Shown one piece after another: positions 17,761 through 28,877 of a DNA stretch of 64,000 bases. The stretch comes from Hyaloraphidium curvatum (Eukaryota > Monoblepharomycota > Hyaloraphidiomycetes > Hyaloraphidiales > Hyaloraphidiaceae), in the NCBI GenBank assembly GCA_025558095.1, contig JAIVFI010000034.1, positions 248,001 through 312,000 of the forward strand. Direction: 5' to 3'. The position numbers and the translations under genes are program-made. Under the pieces are notes generated by a model, which made no database searches, was not told the origin of the DNA, and worked only from the letters and a program-made list of their open reading frames with translations. Positions within the stretch are counted from its first letter, which is position 1. Every line of letters begins with the position of its first letter.

Positions 17761-20160
17761 ATGTCATGGCCAGCGGCGTCAGATTCCGCTCGTCCTCCCG
17801 AATCGCTTTCGGACATCGCAGCAACGATGGCTCCTCCCAGCACGCTGGGCCCGCAGAAGCGCGCCCTGGCACGTCTCGAGGCCGTAGCTGCCCACTGCGC
17901 CGGCGACGATGCCCCGAACGGAATCATTAGCTCCTCGCCGACCGCTTCCCGTTCCGAGAGGCTGGTGTACCGCACCGAGCTCAACCCGCTCAACTTCCTC
18001 GAGCGGTCGAGCAGGATCTTCCCGGGCAAGCAGGCCGTCTTTGTGCCCAAGGTCGACGACGAGCACCCGTCGCGCTCATTCACTTACAAGGACTTTGGCG
18101 AACGCGCCCGGAAGCTGGCTTCGCGCCTCATGCGGGAGGGGATTGGCAAGGACAGCCGCGTCGGTTACCTGGTTCCCAACACAGTAGCCGGCTTGGAGGC
18201 CCACTACTCGGTCGCGCTCGCCGGTGGCATCGTCGTGATGATGAACACCAGATTGAAGCCTTCGGAGGTGGTGTACATCCTCAACCACTCCAAGTCGAGC
18301 ATCTTCTTCGTGGATCACGAGCTTGCGGGGCCGTTCCTCGAGCTATTTGCCAAGAACCGCGCCGAGCTGCCGAACCTCAAGACCATGATCGTCGTCAGGG
18401 ACGTCAGTGATCCGGCCGTGGACGAGTACGAGGCATGGGTGGCGTCGGGCGAGCTGAGGCCGTGGGCCGAGTACCCGGGCATGAATCTCGAGGACGAGCG
18501 CGACACCATAACAATCTGCTACACATCCGTGAGAGGAGCGCTGGTTTGTCCCTATTGGGTTCCTTACCATTGATTGCAGGGCACTACGGGCAAGCCGAAG
18601 GGCGTCATGTACCACTACCGCGGCGGTTGGTGGTCCGAGAACCCATGTCGCTTCGAGGACTCATTTGAGGCGTCATCCGTCAGCCTACCTGAACGCTCTC
18701 GGTCAGGTCATAGAGACCTCGATGAACCCCAAGAGCAAGTACATGTGGACGTTGCCAATGTTCCACTGTAAGTGAGTATCGAGTAAGGAATGGGGGTTTC
18801 TTTACCGAAGCTCATTGTCTGCTTCTAAAGCGGCTGGACTTTCCCTTGGGCTGTGACGGCGGCGAGCGCAACGCACGTCACGCTGCGTAAGATCGACTAC
18901 GACGTCATTTGGGATCTGCTCAAGAACCACGGTATGCCGCTACGGGCTGATGATGTGATCTTGGATTGACGCCTCGGGCTGGGACTCATAAGGTGTCACG
19001 CACTACTGCGGCGCGCCCACCGTTCAGACTTTCCTGATCGCCAACCCGAACAAAGTCAAACTCCAGAACGGCGTCAAGGTCATGGTCGCGGGCTCACCGC
19101 CCAGCCCGACTCTGATCGCCCAGATGACGGAGCTCAACCTCCTCCCGATCCACGTCTACGGTCTCACGGAGGTCTACGGGCCCACCAGCATCTGCGTGCC
19201 TCAGGAACAGTGGGACAGCCTGGATGCGGCGCAGAAGTCGGAGATGGTCAGCCGCCAGGGGGTGAACAACATCGTGTCGGACGGTATGCGCATCGTCGAC
19301 CCCGAGACGATGCTGGACGTTGCCGCGGACGGGAAGACCATGGGAGAGATCCTTATGCGCGGAAACATCACGATGACCGGTTGGTTTCCGCAGTTCGGGA
19401 TTGGAGCTTTCGCTTTCACAGGCCTTCCCCCGAACACCCTTCTCATCCACCTTCCGCAGGTTATCTTGACGACCCCAAAGCAACGGAGAAGGCATTCAAG
19501 GTACGGCAATGCGTTGCATGCTGCCACGGGAGCCTCGCTGACGTCTTCTGTCTCGTCCAGGGTGGCTGGTTCCATTCGGGCGATCTTGCGGTCATGCACC
19601 CGGACGGCTACATCGAGATCCGGGACCGGGATAAGGACGTCATTATCTCAGGCGCGTGCGTATCCGTTTTGGTTGTCTCTGGTGCACGCTCTGATGGTCG
19701 TTTGCAGCGAAAACATCAGCAGTGTCGAGGTTGAGAGTGGGGACGGCTTTTCGCCTTCTTTCTACACAGTTTGACACTTTAACCCTTTGCTGCAGACTGC
19801 ATCATGGCGCATTCCAAAGTTCTGGAGTGCTGCGTCGTTGCGGCGCCGGATGACGTGTGGGGCGAGCGTCCGGTGGCCTACGTAGTCTTGAAGCCGTCGG
19901 CAATTGAACACGGCGTCCCAGAACCGGGTGAGCTGGAGCGCGACATCATCGAGTTCTGTCGCAAGCGCCTGGCCAACTTCAAGTGCCCTTCGCGGGTGAT
20001 GCTGGAGATGGAGCTGCCGAAAGTGGGGGGCATGTTCGGTCTCTCGGTCGAGGGCTTACTTCCCTCCCTATCGTAGACCGGAACGGGCAAGATCCAGAAG
20101 TTTGTGCTCCGCGAGAAACTATGGGCCAACAAGAAGAAGGCCGGCAAGTACGTGAACTAG
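17761..20160 (+). CDS. AMP-dependent acyl-CoA synthetase/ligase
   Basis: Ten exons (17761-18528, 18580-18625, 18684-18771, 18831-18931, 18993-19379, 19460-19500, 19561-19655, 19708-19736, 19796-20022, 20077-20160) join without frame error into 621 residues. ANL-family enzymes activate a carboxylate as the acyl-adenylate and pass it to CoA. The P-loop [11 protein letters not shown] is split by intron 1. Further hallmarks are Met-Phe-His-Cys-Asn-Gly-Trp, His-Val-Tyr-Gly-Leu-Thr-Glu, Gly-Asp-Leu and Asp-x-Asp-Lys-Asp, Ser-Gly-Ala-Glu-Asn-Ile-Ser, and the A10 lysine in Leu-Pro-Lys-Thr-Gly-Thr-Gly-Lys. Exons 6 and 8 are only 41 and 29 nt. An in-frame ATG at 17827 is an alternative start. Medium-chain or short branched acids are likely substrates, by family resemblance. 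Confidence 0.9.
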
Positions 20161-20392
20161 TGCGCCAAGGCGCTGGGCGGGCGGCCGACTGGAGGACGAG
20201 GTCGTTCAGGACGGGCGTGCCGCAGCATGGGATCTTCCAAATAGATTTGCCTTTTGTCTCTGCAAGTGTCGTGGAGCTTTGAGGTCCGTCCGAACTTCAG
20301 GCAATCCTCGGATCCTGGTCAGCAAAGGAGGTTGGGCAATGTTGAACCTCCACTGGGGAGAAAGACTGTCGCATGACGAAGGACCAAGCATG

Positions 20393-20417
20393 CATATAAC
20401 ATAACATAACAAACATT
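20393..20417. repeat. Short ATAAC tandem repeat
   Basis: The A/T-rich run contains three successive ATAAC units between two convergent genes, likely in a 3' UTR. It stands out from the GC-rich surroundings; any role in 3'-end formation is inference. Confidence 0.5.
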
Positions 20418-20453
20418 GCAATCATGTACAGTATGGCACGTTTGAATTATCAA

Positions 20454-23204
20454 TCACGCCACGGCCTTCCTCGCCTGCGCCCACAGATCTGTGGAAGCTT
20501 TCCCTCCGACCCACCGCTTTGCCTTCTCGACGAGGAGCTCGAACTCGTCGTGGAGCGACGCAAGTTTAAGCTCGAGGAAAGAGACCGCCAGCACCGTCGC
20601 CCAGACTTTCTCGTCGACACCGGTGGGAGTGGCAGGTCGGGAAAAGCCACAAATCGACGCGACGACGGAGGCGTCCGGCCACGATCCGTCGAAACCTTGC
20701 GAGGCGACCAGCCAGGTGAAGACACTGCGCGAGTCCGATGCTCCAGAAGAAGATCGCTCCCGAGACTTCTCCTTGGAAGACGGGGCGCCACGCTCCTGCT
20801 CAAGGAACGGTTCCGAAGCGTCGAACGCAGCCATGCTGTCCATAGCAGCCCCGCCGACGAAGCCACCGAACCGAGCTCCAGGTGCCGCGAAGCCCATTGA
20901 CGAGGCGCGCGCCGGCGCCGGAGACGGAGCCGCACTGCGGGCCTTCATCATCATCGGTGCTGGCATTGCAGCGCACGCCATCATGGGCATCGCGCGGAAC
21001 ATCCCACCCCCGCCTCCCCGACCTCTGAAACCTCCCATGGCAGGCCGACCGGATTCGCGCTCCTGCGGCACGATGACCTGCTGCGCCTGGGCCACTTCGA
21101 CCTTTGTGTCGGGGTCGATCGCGATCCACGAAGTTTCGGTGCTCGCGAGCTGGAACGTCGTGCCCAGCCGGACAATCTCCTTGGCAACGGCGTCGGCAGC
21201 AACGCCGTCCGCGACTTCGGCAGTAACAGCATCGTGGAGGTAAGAAGCGCCGTCGCCCAAGTCCTGGATCAGCCGCTTCGCTGCGAGCACGTGCAGCGCA
21301 CGGTCCGAGCCCGCGGGTGCCGTGCCTTCCTTGGCATCGTAGGCCGGCGGCAACACGGTCACGGGCACATCGAGCTCCATGTCACCAGCAGGGCCGACAC
21401 CGGTGATCTTGATCGACTTCGGAGGCTGACCCCCGACGAGCCCCGGAGCACGGAGGAAGGCGTACACGGTGTACCGCGAAGACGGATAAAGGGGAGGCAC
21501 AATGTGCGGAGCTTGCTGGAAGGATACGCGGGGCACCGACTCCGAGCCAGCCGAAGTGAACGGCGTCGTGTCTTCGGTAAGGTCCTCCGAGAAGAACGAG
21601 AGCTTGCCGGCCGGTTTGACGGGCTCGGACTTGGTGCCGACCGCGGGCTTCGGGTCCACGTCCATGTTCTCGGGGTCGGGGTCGATCAGGCCAAAGTCGA
21701 TCTTGACGTTCCGCACGCCCTCCACGAGCGAAAGCTTCACCATCTTGACCACCTTCTTCTCCATGCGCTCCCCTTCGCCCACGAATTCGGCGATTCCGTT
21801 GCCGCACCGGGCGATGCCCTTGACCAAGTGCGTGGAAACGGCCGGGCCGATGCCAAGGGCAAACAGCCGCACGTTCGACGACTGGGCATGCGAGTGGACG
21901 AGGCGCAGGAGGTCCTGGGTGTTCCAAATCTCGCCGTCCGTGAGCAGGACGATGGAGCGCGAGAGTCCGGCTTGAGCCTTGGCGAGCTTCGGCAGAGCAT
22001 TGTTGCGGGGGGCGTGGGATCCCAACGTTCCGTTCAATATGGCCTGGATCGGCGCTAGCAGCTCCGTTCCGCCCATGTCGGCGTCCATCCGGTCCACTTC
22101 CGCCTCGGCCTCCTTCATGCTGCGCTCGTCGTACGGTTTGGACTCGGGCCAGAGCGATTTGAAGCTGGACCCAAAAGAGACAATGTTGAATCGCACGCCC
22201 TCGTCCGCGGGCAACGACCTCAACATCAGCTTCAAGGCCTCCTTTGCGTGGGCGATCGAGGTGCCCTGCATCGACCCCGAACGATCGACGACGAACACGA
22301 GCTCCTTGGGGGTCGTTGTCGAGGGCAGGGGGAAACGAGGCACCATGGAGAGCGCGGCAACGAACGAAGCCGTCGCCGGATCGTACTGGAAGAGGCAGCG
22401 GGGGCGATCCGCGTGAGGAAGCCGGAGCACGAGCACAAAGTCCTTGTTCAGACGAGAGGAGGGATTCGCGAGCTGCACCTTGGTGACGGCGAACGCAGGG
22501 TCCGAGGATACTTCCGTCGACACGGAGAGAGGGTGGGAGTGCGTTTCGATGGCCTCCACGGCGGACCCAGCCGGCACCCTAACGGAAAGGTCGACCGAGA
22601 GCTCCACCCCGGTGCTCTCCTGCGTCGGCGGAGTCCCCGCAATCATGTTCGATCCCTCCTTGAGGACTGACTCGCCGTAGGTGGCGGAGCCGATGGTAGT
22701 GGGCAGCATGAAGCGGACGCTGTCCGGCGACGACAAATCGGCCGGCAGGGCCGCGAGCAGGCTGAGTGTGACCGTGACGGAAGCCTTGGCTGGGATGTTG
22801 CCCACGGAAATCTGGAAGACATCGTCCTTCTCGCTTTCGACGAGGTAGGCGCCCTGCCCTTTACCCACGGCCTCCTTGTACTCGGCGGCGGCCTTCTTCC
22901 GTTCCTTCACCGTGCCGCGGACCGAGTGTTTCTTGCCGTCCACCTCGACGACTTCAGCCTCGAAGCCGCAGACTGCCGCGCCCTCCTCAAGAGGACACTT
23001 GTAGAGAGCCGTAAGAGGAAAGCTATTGGCGTTGACATAGTGCTGCGCAAGTTTGAGGTCGGCGATGTTCGGGTGCGTGATGGTCCCGGAGAGTTGGACG
23101 GTCTTCAGAGGGACGGCCTTCGGCAGCTCCCGAGGAGGCTCGGGCAACGGGCACCCGATGACGATGAGGCCGAACTGCGCAGTCAAAGTTGAGAGGTTCG
23201 TCAT
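20454..23204 (-). CDS. VIT and von Willebrand A domain protein
   Basis: A single long exon encodes 916 residues. Residues ~1-140 form a VIT (inter-alpha-trypsin inhibitor) domain with its Tyr-Lys-Glu-Ala segment. A vWA domain at about 290-460 begins with the MIDAS pattern Asp-Arg-Ser-Gly-Ser-Met and has the later Thr and Asp (Leu-Leu-Thr-Asp-Gly) metal ligands. After an acidic linker comes a beta-rich part, then a Gly/Arg and Met-rich stretch near residues 720-760, and a C-terminal helical domain like that of PARP4/VWA5-type proteins. No signal peptide is visible, so an intracellular role is likely. Fungal VIT-vWA proteins have no settled function. It is convergent with the acyl-CoA synthetase gene. 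Confidence 0.82.
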   Translation of the reverse strand: MTNLSTLTAQFGLIVIGCPLPEPPRELPKAVPLKTVQLSGTITHPNIADLKLAQHYVNANSFPLTALYKCPLEEGAAVCGFEAEVVEVDGKKHSVRGTVKERKKAAAEYKEAVGKGQGAYLVESEKDDVFQISVGNIPAKASVTVTLSLLAALPADLSSPDSVRFMLPTTIGSATYGESVLKEGSNMIAGTPPTQESTGVELSVDLSVRVPAGSAVEAIETHSHPLSVSTEVSSDPAFAVTKVQLANPSSRLNKDFVLVLRLPHADRPRCLFQYDPATASFVAALSMVPRFPLPSTTTPKELVFVVDRSGSMQGTSIAHAKEALKLMLRSLPADEGVRFNIVSFGSSFKSLWPESKPYDERSMKEAEAEVDRMDADMGGTELLAPIQAILNGTLGSHAPRNNALPKLAKAQAGLSRSIVLLTDGEIWNTQDLLRLVHSHAQSSNVRLFALGIGPAVSTHLVKGIARCGNGIAEFVGEGERMEKKVVKMVKLSLVEGVRNVKIDFGLIDPDPENMDVDPKPAVGTKSEPVKPAGKLSFFSEDLTEDTTPFTSAGSESVPRVSFQQAPHIVPPLYPSSRYTVYAFLRAPGLVGGQPPKSIKITGVGPAGDMELDVPVTVLPPAYDAKEGTAPAGSDRALHVLAAKRLIQDLGDGASYLHDAVTAEVADGVAADAVAKEIVRLGTTFQLASTETSWIAIDPDTKVEVAQAQQVIVPQERESGRPAMGGFRGRGGGGGMFRAMPMMACAAMPAPMMMKARSAAPSPAPARASSMGFAAPGARFGGFVGGAAMDSMAAFDASEPFLEQERGAPSSKEKSRERSSSGASDSRSVFTWLVASQGFDGSWPDASVVASICGFSRPATPTGVDEKVWATVLAVSFLELKLASLHDEFELLVEKAKRWVGGKASTDLWAQARKAVA

Positions 23205-23665
23205 AGTCGGAGTGGTTCCCTAGATGCGCTCGACGGACGCGAAAGCAGAGGTTCGTGCGATTCGTTCGCTGATATGCTCGACCAGCGAGCTCCGTCGTTC
23301 TGAGTTTGATTTGCTGGGGAGTTGCGAGGTGTGTTGCGTGTCCTTTTGAGACCGTGCTGTGCACTACGGGGGCGGAGTCTCGATCAAGCTCAGCTCGCTC
23401 CGATGAATCACGGACCTGCAAGGCCAAAGGAGTTCCGCTCATTTGGCTTCGCAAATCAAGACCCGTAGCCGCTATGTGAGCTCAGCGCAATGCAAAGCCC
23501 GTGGGGACCTCGATCAAGGTGGATTGGTTTCGTTTTGTCAAGGACGGGAGCGACTGGGTACAGATCAGGCGCGGACACGCGGCGTGTTGCCATTCAATAG
23601 GTCAGATACAATGCTCTAAATCCCGCCGTCCACCGTGCTACAGAAGTCCAGCCCCGAGAAGTCCT
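23205..23665. promoter_or_regulatory. Upstream region of the VIT/vWA gene
   Basis: The 461 bases separate the VIT/vWA start from the glutathione peroxidase stop; both genes run on the minus strand. The region is less GC-rich than the genes and contains no supported coding frame. It should hold the VIT/vWA promoter; no defined element was recognised. Confidence 0.35.
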
Positions 23666-24105
23666 CTACTTGAGCAGCGCCTCGATCTTGGGCACGATGG
23701 ACTCGGGCGTCGAGGTCGAGGAGTAGCGCTCGACGACCTTGCCGTTCTTGTCAACGAGGAACTTCTCGAACTGCAGAAAGCGGGGACAGGGGCGTTAGGA
23801 CAACGGCCCGCAGCGAACACCGCGCTCGGCAACTCACGTTCCACTTGACCCTCGAGAGACCGAGCCAGCTCTTCTGCGACTTCAGGTATTGGTAGACGGG
23901 CTCCACGTTGTCGCCTGAAAGTGCAAATAAGGCAAGAAGCGGTCAAAAGCGGCGGCAACGGCCGAGATCAGGGACCAAGCACGAATGATCAGCGAAGATG
24001 AGACAGAGACTGTCGCGGCGCTACCCACCGTTAACCTCGACCTTCTTCATGATCGGGAACTTGACGTTCCACGTGTTGGAGCAGAATTCCACGATCTCCT
24101 CCTCG

Positions 24106-24140
<35 letters not shown>

Positions 24141-24505
24141 GAAGCCGATGATCTCGAGGCCCTTGTCGTGGTACTTCTCGTAGAGGTCCTCGAGCCCCTT
24201 GTACTGGGGCGTGAAGCCGCACTTGCTGGCCACACTGGATGCCGGAAACGGTTGGGAAGGGGGAGAAGGGGCGCGATGCGGGCCGCCGAGGGGGAACAGG
24301 GTCGTCGAGAATCAGCACGCCGGATATCCGCGAAACGCGAGTCGACCCACTTGACGACGAGCACGACCTTGCCCTTGAGCTGAGCAAAGTCAAACTCCTT
24401 GCCCTTGTGGTCCTTCGGCTTGAAAGCGTAGAAGGGAGCGGCGGCGGCCATTGCGACTTTCGCGGAGTTGGTGGAAAGGAAAGCTTTGCGAAGAGCGACT
24501 GCCAC
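23666..24505 (-). CDS. Glutathione/thioredoxin peroxidase, cysteine type
   Basis: Four exons (24505-24351, 24234-24029, 23914-23838, 23770-23666) encode 180 residues. The enzyme reduces hydroperoxides. The catalytic site Val-Ala-Ser-Lys-Cys-Gly-Phe is assembled across intron 1, and has Cys, not selenocysteine. The Gln-containing [12 protein letters not shown] segment and the Lys-Trp-Asn-Phe-Glu-Lys-Phe-Leu segment complete the active site; the Cys in Phe-Pro-Cys-Asn and one further Cys could act as resolving residues, as in fungal GPx3-type enzymes that use thioredoxin. Two introns of 116 and 114 nt are longer than the norm here. The first 18 residues are basic and hydroxylated, so a mitochondrial form with an internal ATG at 24451 giving a cytosolic form is possible. 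Confidence 0.9.
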
Positions 24506-24782
24506 GTCCGCGGATTCAAGTAATCGTCGCTCGGAAGAAGTGGCGCTGCTTGGACCAGGGCTCGCTTTTATCCCGGTGGCCGATTTCGGAATCTGTTCGC
24601 GGGCCCGTGAATCTGGGCGCGGCTCAACGGCGTTCCGACATGTTCAGCCTGAACCTTTTGTCCCAACGGAGAACTTAACCCGAGTCACATGGCAGCCTCG
24701 GCGACGCCGAAATCATAGCCGACGCTCTAGTAAATCTGCTCTGGATGTAGCTGTACAATCCGCGGCCGGCAGCCGGAGCGGT

Positions 24783-26817
24783 TCACGACACGCCCTCGAC
24801 GTCCCGGAACAGCTCGTACTTGTCCTTGATCCCGCCTACGTTCTTGGCGTACCGAGCCACGAACGACCGCCAGTCGTGAGGCTGGATGCCCGTGTCCCTT
24901 TTCCCCACCCCCCGATCGCCGCCCTTCGGCGCCCACGACGAGCTGCCGAGGCCGTAGGACGACCCGGTCTCGTACTCGACCTGCCAGTCCAGCACCTCGC
25001 GCTTGTTGGCCCTGTTGAGCGCCACGGCATGCTGCGTCCAGCCGGCCACCGACCAGCCCGGGGATCGGTCCGAGGGGGGCAGCAGGGTGCCGATCCGGAA
25101 GCTCGGGTTGCGGGCCGGCACGAGGGAGGGCGCCGTGTAGAGCGCGCCGGCGATCTCGACCGCGGGGCGGGAGAGCACCTCGGCGGAATCGGGGGCGAGG
25201 GAGAGGAGCTTCCAGGTGGGCGCGAGCGAGAGGTCCCTCGGCCCGCGCGGCTTCTTCTCCGCGCCGATCCCGCCGTCGAGCTCGTCCTCGTCCTCGATCG
25301 GCACCTCGATCAGGTCGTCCGCGTCGTCCTCCTCTTCCGAGACGGCGGCGGCGGTCCGATCGCGCACGGCAAAGGTCACGCCGTCCTCGTTCGTGTGCCC
25401 GCTCCACCATCCGCCCACGACGCCGCGCTCCATGGCGTCGCCCATCATCCTGCCGAACCACTTGCCGCAGCTGCGGTGCCACAACGGGCCGTAGCCCATA
25501 GGGGGTATGTGTCCGATCACGAGCACGGTCTGCCGCTTCCGGCGGGCCCGGATGAGGACGTTGTGGAGCCACAGGAGCGACGCCGAGGGCACCGAGATCT
25601 TGCTCGACCTGGCGGGCTCGCCCGATCCCTCGAGGGGCCGCAGCAGGATCGACCACTCGCCCGACGTGGGGTCCTGAGCGATGTCCCATTCTGGCATCTC
25701 CAGCGGGTCCGAGCCGCGGGCGACGTGCGAGGACAGGCGGCGCTGCCATTCGCTCCGGAAATGGCACTTGCCGCCGCCGTCGTTCGAGGGAAAGTACCAG
25801 AGGGTGTTGAGCGAGACGACGACGAGGCCGCCATCTCCGGGTATAGCAGTCCGCGCAAAGGAACCAAAGGTGAGAAAGTCGTTGGTGATGTTGGCGTGCT
25901 CCCAGGGCTGGTCGGTGGAGAAGAGAAAGGGGGACCACGTGCGGAGCAGGAGGGTGAGCGGGTGGGGCCGGGCGGTGGAGGAGGCGGGTTTCGGGTCACG
26001 CAATTCCTCGAGCATTTGGGGGAGAGGAGGCGGAGGCGACATGTGGTTCGCTGGAAAGAGGTGATTAGGCCGACGGGGATCCGGAAGGAGACGCCGCTCG
26101 GCTCACCAGGGTGGACGTCGTGGTTGCCGATGTTGGGCACGACCACCACATCAGAGTCAAAGATGTTGCGCATCAGGTCCACGCAAGCCTGGAAAAGAAC
26201 GACAATCAGCGCCAGGTCCAAGAGTCGCGTCACGAACGGGCCAAACGGACCTGGTTGTGGTCGATCACGTCGCGCGTCGTCATCGGCATGGCCGGATCCC
26301 GGTCGTGCCTGACCGCGGGAGAACAAGAGCAAGAAAGAATGATACGCGACGTGAACGCGAAGGAACACGCGATTCCGGGCGACGGGGTGAGTTCCGGATG
26401 GCGCCGGGAGCAAAGGAGGGCGCACCTTGCCGAGTCCCCCGTCCAGAGCACCAGATCGATCCTGTCCTCGGGGTCTGCGTCGCGGCCCCAGCGCTTTCGG
26501 ATGTAGCCCAGGCTCTCCTCGACCAGGGCCACGCTGGCGTCGCAGTCGGTGCCGAGCATGCCGTACTTGCCCGCGAGGCGGCGCTGGTTGCCGTCGGCCG
26601 GCACGCGGTGGCACTGCGAGTACGTCGTCGCGCGCTCTCTGTAGTCCGGGTCGTAGTGCAGGTCCGTCAGGTGGAGGAACCGCAGCGGCTCCGCGGACGC
26701 CGGCGCGGGCGGCTTCGCGAGGACGCGCTGCGCGGGCGCAGGCAGGGCGAGACAAGGCGCCGCACTCAGCGCCGCAACAACGGCGCACAGCGCGGCGGCC
26801 CGCGTCCGTCGCCGCAT
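24783..26817 (-). CDS. Endopolyphosphatase-like metallophosphoesterase (PPN1 type)
   Basis: Four exons (26817-26426, 26308-26251, 26188-26107, 26050-24783) encode 599 residues. PPN1-type enzymes cut long polyphosphate chains in vacuoles. The N-terminus has a short basic segment and a hydrophobic helix that serves as signal peptide or anchor. Metallophosphoesterase motifs are present in order: Leu-Thr-Asp-Leu-His (residue ~50), Trp-Thr-Gly-Asp-Ser-Ala-Arg-His-Asp, Gly-Asn-His-Asp, and Val-Ile-Gly-His-Ile-Pro-Pro. Three Cys residues between the first two motifs match the disulfide-rich part shared with acid sphingomyelinases, so that family is the main alternative; the Ala-Arg-His-Asp-Arg-Asp continuation and the central Trp-rich part favour PPN1. 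A strongly acidic loop lies near residue 430. Introns are 117, 62 and 56 nt. Confidence 0.8.
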
Positions 26818-26991
26818 CGTTGCTCTTCGGTTTGGCCGGGGCGATTCCGCTTCACCGATGGCCGGCTCCCAGGCTGGTGACGCGCGTGGCCACCACGAAT
26901 GACGCACGGGACAAGGAAACCGCGATCTTCCAGCAGCATCTGTAGCATTCGGTCCTACGCTCTCCCATCCTCGCTCCGTCCATCCAATCCA

Positions 26992-28719
26992 TCAGGCTTC
27001 GTGCACGAGGCGGCCCTCGAACCACGTCTTCAGCACCTTTGTCTTCCAAACCTCGCTAATGTCCACCTCAAAGATGTTGCGATCCAAAACGATGGCGTCG
27101 GCCTTGTACCCGACCTTGATCTGGCCGGCAACGTCGCCGAGGCCCATGGCTTCCGCGGGGTTGCGGGTGAAGGTCGCCACAGCCTCCTCCAGCGTCAGGG
27201 CCTGCGACTGGTTGAGCGTGCCCTTGAAAGCCTCCTGATCGGGGTTGGCGCGGGTGACGAGCGCTGCCAGCCCGGTCCAGGGATCGGGCGTAGGCGCCGA
27301 GCAGGGCCAATCCGACCCGCAGGCGACGGGAGCGCCGGCATCCGTGAGCGCGCGCGCCGGCCAGGCAGAGTTGAAGACGTCCTCGTAAATGCAGGTGATC
27401 ATGACCTCTTGTATCGTGTTTGGGAACCTGGCGAGCAAGAGTTAGCCGCCGGGGCGGATGCAAAAGCCCCAGGGGGCCCACCAGAGGTACGGTGAAAAGT
27501 CAGGCACAACCTGCAGCTCCTTGAACCGGACAATGTCCACGTCGGCAATATACTCCGCATGGGCGACCTGGAAGATGGGCCCCGGCCCGCGGGCCTTGCG
27601 GACCTTCTCCACGGCGTCGAGCACGTGCCGTACGGCGCCGTCGCCCGTCGCGTGCATCTTGCAGCCCAGGTTCCTGTCGTAGCACAAGTTGAGATGCGCG
27701 ACGAGGTCGTCCATGCTCCAATAGGGCTCGCCCTTGATATCGCGCTCGTCGCCGTGCCCGTCGTACGCGGCCTTGTGGCACGAGCAGCGGTAGGGAGCCA
27801 GCATGGCCGCCGTCTTGGTCAGCGGCACGCCGTCCATGAAGAGCTTCGTGAAGGTCGGCATGAAGCGCTCCGTAGCCAGCTCCTTCATCTCGTCGAGCAG
27901 AGGCACGCCGTAGATGCCCTCCTCGATGAAGGGCCTGATCATGGAGCAGCCCACGACGCGGGCATTGAGCTTTCCTTCGCGATCGAGCTCCGACAACGCC
28001 ACCGCGGGCCCCAGCGCGGTGAGGGCCTCCTGGACTGTGGTTATGCCGTAGGAGTTGAGCACCTTCACCGCCGTGGCGACCGCCTCCTTGGTCCGGGCGG
28101 GCTTGTCGGGGATGGATTTGCGGAAGGCCGTTTCCGCGACGCCGGTGGCGTGCTCGTAGCACACGCCGGTCAGTTTCCCGTCCTTGTCCTTGACGAACGT
28201 GCCGCCCTCGGGATCGGGGGTCTTTTCGTCGACACCCATCAGCTCGAGGGCGCGGCTGTTGACCCAGCGGTTGTGCTGCGAGTCGTCCTTGAGCAGGACG
28301 GGCCTGCCCCCCGCGGCCTCGTCCAGGTCCTTAATGCGGTTCTCCTTGGCCGCGCTGTCGAGGACCGTCGAGCCGACGATGCCGCCCAGGACCCATTCGT
28401 CGGGGCCGAGGGTCGCAGCGCGCTCGCGGATCTTGGCGACGATGGTGTCGACCGAATCCGTGGGCATGATGGGGATCTCGAACGCCACCATCCCCCCGCC
28501 GAGGTGGAGGTGGCAGTGCACGTCGTTGAGGCCGGGCATGACGAGCCGGCCGCCCGCATCCTCGATCTTGGTCGCAGGCCCGGCCAGCGCCGCGATTTCG
28601 GCTGAGGTGCCGACGGCGGTGATAATGCCTCCCGCGGCGGAGAATGCTTCTGCCCAAGGCTTCGAGGTGTCCCCGGTCCAGATGCGGGCGTTGGTCAGGA
28701 TAAACTCGGGCGCCGCCAT
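26992..28719 (-). CDS. YtcJ-type amidohydrolase (N-substituted formamide deformylase-like)
   Basis: Two exons (28719-27482, 27427-26992) around a 54-nt intron encode 557 residues of the amidohydrolase superfamily 3. The metal-binding His-x-His is in Asp-Val-His-Cys-His-Leu-His near residue 70; later metal ligands are the His of Met-His-Ala-Thr-Gly-Asp-Gly-Ala and Asp of Cys-Gly-Ser-Asp-Trp-Pro. Family members hydrolyse N-substituted formamides or other amides, but most fungal copies are uncharacterised. The end of exon 1 has an in-frame continuation to a stop at 27442, so a product missing the last 145 residues would result if the intron were kept. It lies 10 kb from the nitrile hydratase gene, which might link both to nitrile/amide nitrogen use; that link is inference. 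Confidence 0.83.
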
Positions 28720-28877
28720 TTCGTCGTTTGAAGGCCGGAGCTCCAGGATGCACTCGGGGATCGTCTCTTGAATCGAGGTGGAGGCAAAGGAGTTGGGATG
28801 CTGCACCACACGTCGCGTAGGGATGACTCCCACGCCGGAACCGATTTTGCGCTCGTCTTCTTCACATCACATCGCGG

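Noticed and set aside
23666-24505. Selenoprotein glutathione peroxidase
   Set aside because: The active-site codon is TGC, and no TGA lies in frame.
24783-26817. Acid sphingomyelinase as first call
   Set aside because: Motif order and the Arg-His-Asp-Arg-Asp segment fit endopolyphosphatase better; kept as alternative.
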